From positions 1 through 17,548 of the forward strand of contig JAPJRE010000034.1 in NCBI GenBank assembly GCA_030824725.1: a DNA stretch of 17,548 nt. Direction: 5' to 3'. The translations under genes were made by a program, and so were the position numbers. This DNA is from Sphingomonas sp. (GTDB taxonomy: Bacteria; Pseudomonadota; Alphaproteobacteria; Sphingomonadales; Sphingomonadaceae). Within the stretch, counting starts at the first letter, position 1, and each line of letters starts with the position of its first letter. Below are positions 13,778-17,548 of the stretch, in pieces. Under the pieces are notes generated by a model. The model ran no database searches. It had not been told where the DNA came from and saw only the letters and a program-made list of their open reading frames with translations.

Positions 13778-14443
13778 TCAGAAGTGCGCGATCACACCCG
13801 CCATCGGGCGGAAGCTCTTCGCATCGTTGAACGTGTTCATCTCGAGGCGCAGGCGCAGGCCGCTCTGGCCGGTGATGCCGCCCAGGCCGATGTCCTTCGG
13901 GCCGACCTCGACGCCGATGCCATAGGTCATCGCGTGATAGTCGCGCGTGGCGTTGGCGACCTTGTCGAAATTGACCCACTGATAGCCGACCTTGCCGTAG
14001 ATCAGGCCGCTCTCACCGGCGCGCAGGCCGAAACGGCCGGCGGCGCCATATTCCCAGTCGATGTCGCCGCTCACGCCCTTGGCGACGTTGCCTTCGGCGC
14101 CGACGAACACCGGGCCGAGCGGCACGTTCACGCCGACCACGCCCTGCACCATCGCGCCGTCGAGGCGGTACTTGTTCGGCTGGATCGGAATGCCGGCATT
14201 TTCCTGACGGTCAAAACGCTCCCAGCCACCGAGCACGCCGACATAGGGCTCGATGCCGAAGGCCCTGGAGCCGTCCGGCGCGCGCGGGGTCTCGTCCTGT
14301 GCCGCGGTGGTGGCCATGGTGCCGCTGGTGTCGGCGGTGGTCGTCGCCATCGTGCCGGCGCCGGTGGTGGCATCCTGGGCAAAGGCGGGGACGGCGAGGG
14401 GAAGCGCGGCAGCTGCTGCCGCGACGGCAAGAATCTTACGCAT
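13778..14443 (-). CDS. Outer-membrane beta-barrel protein
   Basis: This 221-residue exported protein has a classical signal peptide (MRKILAVAAAAAALPLAVPAFA, cleavage after AFA near residue 22). A Thr/Ala-rich spacer follows that contains two TMATT repeats (residues about 30-47). The remainder alternates polar and hydrophobic residues in beta-strand fashion, and the sequence ends in AGVIAHF, a C-terminal Phe that fits the barrel-assembly signal. It resembles the opacity/OmpA-like eight-strand porin fold of alphaproteobacteria (outer membrane beta-barrel family). No pore size or substrate can be inferred. The ATG at 14441-14443 has GAGGT about 8 bases upstream; the frame stays open further upstream without a start signal. 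Confidence 0.87.
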   Translation of the reverse strand: MRKILAVAAAAAALPLAVPAFAQDATTGAGTMATTTADTSGTMATTAAQDETPRAPDGSRAFGIEPYVGVLGGWERFDRQENAGIPIQPNKYRLDGAMVQGVVGVNVPLGPVFVGAEGNVAKGVSGDIDWEYGAAGRFGLRAGESGLIYGKVGYQWVNFDKVANATRDYHAMTYGIGVEVGPKDIGLGGITGQSGLRLRLEMNTFNDAKSFRPMAGVIAHF

Positions 14444-14625
14444 GGGGAGTACCTCTACGCTGGTGAAACACGCATCTTCCGGCGCTGGCCCGCATCGATA
14501 GGCGGGGCGGCCGGAGATGGGCGCACAATGCCCCAGCGATCGGCAAGGTTGCATCGCGGCGAAGCTTTGACCGGAAGGTGTTGCACTGCGGCAACGGTTT
14601 CTGTCGCTACGATGAACAAACGTTT

Positions 14626-14649
14626 GGGCTGAGTGGCCGGGCTCAGCCC
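14626..14649 (-). terminator. Inverted repeat at the stop codon of the second DUF4893 gene
   Basis: GGGCTGAG (14626-14633) and CTCAGCCC (14642-14649) are exact complements. The arm contains the stop codon. Immediately beyond is the palindrome CAAACGTTTG (14617-14626). Neither has a T tract on the relevant strand, so this is a weak terminator call. Confidence 0.4.
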
Positions 14650-15320
14650 TTGGGCTGGCCCTCCGCGGGGACGGGGGTCAGTTCGTAGACGTCGACGCTG
14701 CCCGGCTGGGCGCCGGGCACCGCCAGCCGCCAGCGAAATGCACCGAAGCGCTCGACCATGCCGACGACGTCGCTGGCGCCGGGATTTCCATAGCCGATGT
14801 CGTTCGCGCCCGGCTTCGCCTGGCGCGCACCGAGGAAGACGTAGCGCTTGCCGTCCGGGAAGACATAGCCGGCGACGATGTCGGTGCCAGTCTGCTTGGC
14901 GAGGCCCAGCGGCGCTTCGTCCTTGTGCTCGCCGGTGGCGTCGTTGGCGGCCGAGATGTAGCAGAAGCCGGCAGGGCTCGGCTGGACCAGGGCGCGCCCG
15001 GCAGGCCCCGGCTTCAGGTGCAGCGTGCGGCAGCGATAGGAGCCGGGCGGCAGTGCCGGATGGGGCTGGCCGGCATCGGGATCGAGCACCGCGCCCTGCA
15101 GCTTGCGGACGGGGAGGCGCACGCCGTCATAGAGCTGGCGCCACGCATCCGGCAGGCGTTCGAGTCGCGGCACGTCGGCCTCGGCGATCCGCGTCCGCCA
15201 CAAAGGCGGCGGGGGTGCCATTTCGACGGTGGCGACCGGGCGTACGTCCGTCCCCGCCGTGCCGGCCTGACAACTGGCGAGCATGGGCAAGGCGAGCATC
15301 GCATAGGCGAGCCGGTACAT
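14643..15320 (-). CDS. DUF4893 family lipoprotein (paralogue 2)
   Basis: This 225-residue protein has a lipoprotein signal (MYRLAYAMLALPMLASC, lipidated Cys17). The mature domain carries DUF4893 features shared with the protein at 9251-9877: IAEADVPRLERLPDAW aligning with TDADRTRLRNWRTAW, and a LPPGSYRCRT block aligning with MPPAGDYRCRT. Also shared are a second cysteine a similar distance on (AGFCYI) and a C-terminal region with FGAFRWRLAVP aligning with IGDKRWRLVLP. It is longer in the middle, with the insertion KDEAPLGLAKQTGTD. AGGGGA lies 8 bases before the ATG. A CtrA-like motif lies 62 bases upstream. The function is unknown. Confidence 0.8.
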   Translation of the reverse strand: MYRLAYAMLALPMLASCQAGTAGTDVRPVATVEMAPPPPLWRTRIAEADVPRLERLPDAWRQLYDGVRLPVRKLQGAVLDPDAGQPHPALPPGSYRCRTLHLKPGPAGRALVQPSPAGFCYISAANDATGEHKDEAPLGLAKQTGTDIVAGYVFPDGKRYVFLGARQAKPGANDIGYGNPGASDVVGMVERFGAFRWRLAVPGAQPGSVDVYELTPVPAEGQPKG

Positions 15321-15381
15321 GATGATTTCCCCTGTTGCCTCCGGGACGCGCTTTGCCGCGACGGTCCCTCGAATAACAGTC

Positions 15382-15407
15382 GTAAACGAAGGTTAACGAA
15401 AGGTAAA
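15382..15407. promoter_or_regulatory. CtrA-like binding motif and short direct repeat
   Basis: On the minus strand TTAA-CCTTCGT-TTAC (15396-15382) is a 7-of-8 match to the CtrA full site TTAA-N7-TTAA. On the plus strand TTAA-CGAAAGG-TAAA (15393-15407) matches again with one mismatch, sharing the TTAA. The pattern arises from a tandem repeat AACGAAGGTT / AACGAAAGGT. It lies upstream of the minus-strand lipoprotein gene and about 150 bases from sodC. Confidence 0.4.
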
Positions 15408-15557
15408 AGCTGCGGCGGGTGCGTTGTCTGGTGCGGCGAGCCGAAGCGGGTGGCCGCGCCACGCCCACGGATGGGCTCCCGGCCGACGCTGCCCTCTTGG
15501 AACCACATGCGCTAAGGCCCATTAGGCTGATACGGAAATCTGGTCGGGAGACGCATT

Positions 15558-16094
15558 ATGAAGGCTTGGGGAATCGGCGCGGGCGTTGCGATCATCGGTG
15601 TGCTGGTGGGCGGCTGCGCGACCAAGGCGCAGAATGCGCGCTACATGGCCGGACATTTCCGGGCACAGGCCGAACTGCACGATGCGACCGGCAAGGTGGT
15701 CGGCACCGCCGTGGCCGAGCAGGTCGAGGGATCGATCCGCGTGCTGGTCGACGTCAACGGCGTCTCGCCCGGGCCGCATGGCGTCCATGTCCACACCACC
15801 GGCGTCTGTACGCCCCCCGACTTCGCCAGCGCCGGCGGGCACTGGAACCCGGGCGCGACCAAGCACGGCAAGGAAAACCCGATGGGTCCGCATGCCGGCG
15901 ACCTGCCCAACATGAAGGTGGACGAGAAGGGCCATGGCCATCTCAGCTTCACGCTGGCCGGCGGCAGCTTCGACCAGCTGATGGACCAGGACGGCGCCGC
16001 GCTGGTCGTCCATGCCGGCGAGGATGACTACAAGAGCGACCCGGCCGGCAACAGCGGCGGCCGCATCGCCTGCGGCGTGTTCCAGACGGTCTGA
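15558..16094 (+). CDS. sodC: Cu/Zn superoxide dismutase, lipoprotein form
   Basis: This enzyme converts superoxide to hydrogen peroxide and oxygen in the periplasm or at the outer membrane. It is 178 residues. A lipobox VGGC (Cys20) replaces the usual cleavable signal peptide. Copper ligands are H77 and H79 (GVHVH), H95 (GGHWNP) and H152 (VVHAGEDDY). Zinc ligands are H95, H103, H112 and D115 (HAGDLPNM). C84 and C172 would form the conserved disulfide, and R169 (GGRIACG) is the electrostatic guide residue. GGGAG lies 8 bases before the ATG. It is convergent with the MFS transporter gene, with only four bases between the stop codons. Confidence 0.95.
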   Translation: MKAWGIGAGVAIIGVLVGGCATKAQNARYMAGHFRAQAELHDATGKVVGTAVAEQVEGSIRVLVDVNGVSPGPHGVHVHTTGVCTPPDFASAGGHWNPGATKHGKENPMGPHAGDLPNMKVDEKGHGHLSFTLAGGSFDQLMDQDGAALVVHAGEDDYKSDPAGNSGGRIACGVFQTV

Positions 16095-16098
16095 GCGG

Positions 16099-17508
16099 TC
16101 ACACGGCCTCCCCGGCGGCGCGGGCGCGGGCGAGCTTGCTTGCCTCGGCCGCCGGCAGCAGCCGATAGGCGGCGGCGATCGCAGCGAGCGCGAGGGGCAC
16201 GCTGGCGAGCAGCGCCAGCACCCCCGTCGCAAGATCGCCGGTGAGCGTCGCGATCCGCCCGGCGCAATAGGGGCCGAGCGCCAGGCCGATCAGCGTGGTG
16301 CCGATGAAGAAGGCGGCGGTGGCGGTGCCGCGCATGCGGGGCAGCACCAGGTCCTGGGTCGTCGCCGCTGCCGCGCCCAGCCCGCCGCAGATCAGGAACT
16401 GCGCGAGGGGCAGCATCATGAGAGCGGTGGTGAGGTCGCGTGCGGTGAACAGCAGCACCATCGGCGCGATTGGGGCGAGGCACGCGAACAGCAGGACATG
16501 GATCCGCCCGACCAGGCTGCGCGCGCGGAGCGCATCCGCGACGCGACCGGCGATCGTCACCCCCAAAAAGCCGGCCAGCGCCACCGGCGCGCCGATCCAG
16601 AAGCCGAGCGATGCCAGCTGCTCCGGTGGAATGTCGAAGCTGCGCCGCAGGAAGCTGGGCGCGAACCCGGCCATGGCATAGGCGAGGAAGGTGTTGAGGC
16701 CATAAGCCAGCACCACGCAGAGAAAGGCGGGGGTGCCGACGATCAGGGCATAGGTCGGCGGATCGCGGCGCTTGAGCGCGCGCGCCCAGCTGGCCACCGC
16801 ATAGGCGCCGATTCCCACGGCCGACCATTGCGCCACCGGCTCGCCGAGCGCGACGAGCAGAGCGACCAGACCGGCGATGAGCGCGAGCACCGTCAGGTTG
16901 CGGGCGAGCGCCGCCGGGCCGCCGCGCGCCGCGCCGATCAGCGTGAAGGGCGGGATGATCGTCAGCAACTCCTCAAGGAATGCGCGGAACGGGGCCGGGT
17001 GCGGCGGCGTCACGATGCCTTCGGAAAGCCCGCGCGGCGGCTCGCGCAGGGTGACGATCCAGGCGGCGACGAACAGCCCGGGCAGACCGACCGCGACGAA
17101 CGCCGCCTGCCAGCCGACCAGCCCCAGTAGCCCTCCGCCGGGATAGGCGTGGTTCCAGCGCTGGACGATCAGCGCGCCGAGGAACAGCGACAGCCCGCCG
17201 CCGAGATAGACGCCCGAGGAATAGAGCGCGAGCGCGGTGGCGCGCAGCCGCTTTGGAAACCAGTCCGAGATCAGCGAATAGGCGGCGGGCCCGGCGGTCG
17301 CCTCGCCGATGCCGACGCCCATTCGCGCAAGGCCCAGTGCAAGCCCGGTGCGCGCGAAGCCGGACAGCGCGGTCATGCTCGACCACAGCGCCAGGCCCAG
17401 GGTCATCAGCCGCACGCGGTGCCAATTGTCCGCCAGCCTGCCGAGCGGAATGCCGAACAGCGCATAGAACACGCCGAACGCGGTGCCGTATAGACCGACA
17501 TTCCCCAA
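16099..17508 (-). CDS. MFS transporter, N-terminal frame interrupted near the window edge
   Basis: This is a major facilitator superfamily protein, about 469 residues in the open frame, starting in what should be transmembrane helix 2. The signature loop 2-3 motif GIPLGRLADNWHRVRL (about residues 19-34) and the R-M-G-G-A segment ARMGVGIGEATAGPAA are typical of MFS permeases. A TTG start at 17506-17508 is the first possible start. The same frame ends at an in-frame TGA (17527-17529), so helix 1 is missing from this frame. In another frame, GDLEVKRQATWG reads straight toward the helix-2 start if one G were added to the G run opposite 17503-17506. The gene may therefore carry a frameshift or a sequencing error. 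Substrate unknown. Confidence 0.75.
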   Translation of the reverse strand: MGNVGLYGTAFGVFYALFGIPLGRLADNWHRVRLMTLGLALWSSMTALSGFARTGLALGLARMGVGIGEATAGPAAYSLISDWFPKRLRATALALYSSGVYLGGGLSLFLGALIVQRWNHAYPGGGLLGLVGWQAAFVAVGLPGLFVAAWIVTLREPPRGLSEGIVTPPHPAPFRAFLEELLTIIPPFTLIGAARGGPAALARNLTVLALIAGLVALLVALGEPVAQWSAVGIGAYAVASWARALKRRDPPTYALIVGTPAFLCVVLAYGLNTFLAYAMAGFAPSFLRRSFDIPPEQLASLGFWIGAPVALAGFLGVTIAGRVADALRARSLVGRIHVLLFACLAPIAPMVLLFTARDLTTALMMLPLAQFLICGGLGAAAATTQDLVLPRMRGTATAAFFIGTTLIGLALGPYCAGRIATLTGDLATGVLALLASVPLALAAIAAAYRLLPAAEASKLARARAAGEAV

Positions 17509-17548
17509 GTGGCCTGCCGCTTGACTTCAAGATCGCCTGATTTTGCTC

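Noticed and set aside
14580..14595. TTGCCGCAGTGCAA near the outer-membrane protein promoter, considered as another FNR-type box
   Set aside because: The half-site TGCAA does not fit the consensus and the match is weak.
16012..17130. Plus-strand frame of 372 codons opposite the MFS gene
   Set aside because: Arg/Gln/His-rich shadow without a domain.
1..17548. CRISPR arrays, rRNA, tRNA, prophage or transposase genes
   Set aside because: No regularly spaced repeats, no cloverleaf-like segment and no mobile-element protein could be recognised by eye.

Overview
The window is high-GC chromosomal DNA that looks like a sphingomonad-type alphaproteobacterium (order Sphingomonadales). This rests on strong GC bias at third codon positions, two DUF4893-type lipoproteins, a polyhydroxybutyrate-cycle dehydrogenase beside a patatin, a near-consensus CtrA-type motif, an FNR/FixK-type box, and the intergenic palindromes with a CATCCCCGCG...GCGGGGAT core that are common in this group. 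The genus is inference. I see no rRNA, tRNA, CRISPR array, prophage or intact insertion sequence.

Layout. (1) 2-616 (+): the C-terminal end of an S9 oligopeptidase with its whole catalytic triad, closed by a hairpin shared with the convergent cluster. (2) 657-3865 (-): a compact cluster read as alpha/beta hydrolase, TPR-like secreted protein, glyoxalase I (gloA), glyoxalase II (gloB), small lipoprotein. It carries both enzymes of glutathione-dependent methylglyoxal detoxification. (3) 3973-4107 (+): a 44-residue single-helix protein whose stop codon overlaps that of the convergent neighbour. (4) 4104-7190 (-): an envelope set of a YpfJ-type zinc metallopeptidase, a DUF898 (YjgN-like) membrane protein and a membrane-anchored M48 metallopeptidase. 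(5) 7281-9877 (+): a patatin-like lipase, 3-hydroxybutyrate dehydrogenase and a DUF4893 lipoprotein, tightly spaced and probably one operon. (6) 9971-11287 (+): an exported M20 amidohydrolase. (7) 11288-13175: repeat-rich and gene-poor DNA with an inverted REP-like pair, a membrane-tethered helix-hairpin-helix protein, about 700 bases without a recognisable gene, and a small zinc-ribbon protein. (8) 13246-13662 (-): a group II truncated haemoglobin with an FNR/FixK-type box just upstream. (9) 13778-15320 (-): an outer-membrane beta-barrel protein and a second DUF4893 lipoprotein with a CtrA-like upstream motif. (10) 15558-16094 (+): a Cu/Zn superoxide dismutase lipoprotein, convergent with an MFS transporter (16099 to the window edge, -) whose N-terminal frame is broken near the edge.

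Most of the content is core envelope, stress and storage-lipid metabolism. I found no obviously new multi-gene defence or mobile system. The features most worth a second look are the FNR-box/truncated-globin/zinc-ribbon locus, the DUF4893 paralogue pair, the overlooked 44-residue ORF, the CtrA-like site, the membrane-tethered HhH protein, and the possible one-base frameshift in the MFS gene.
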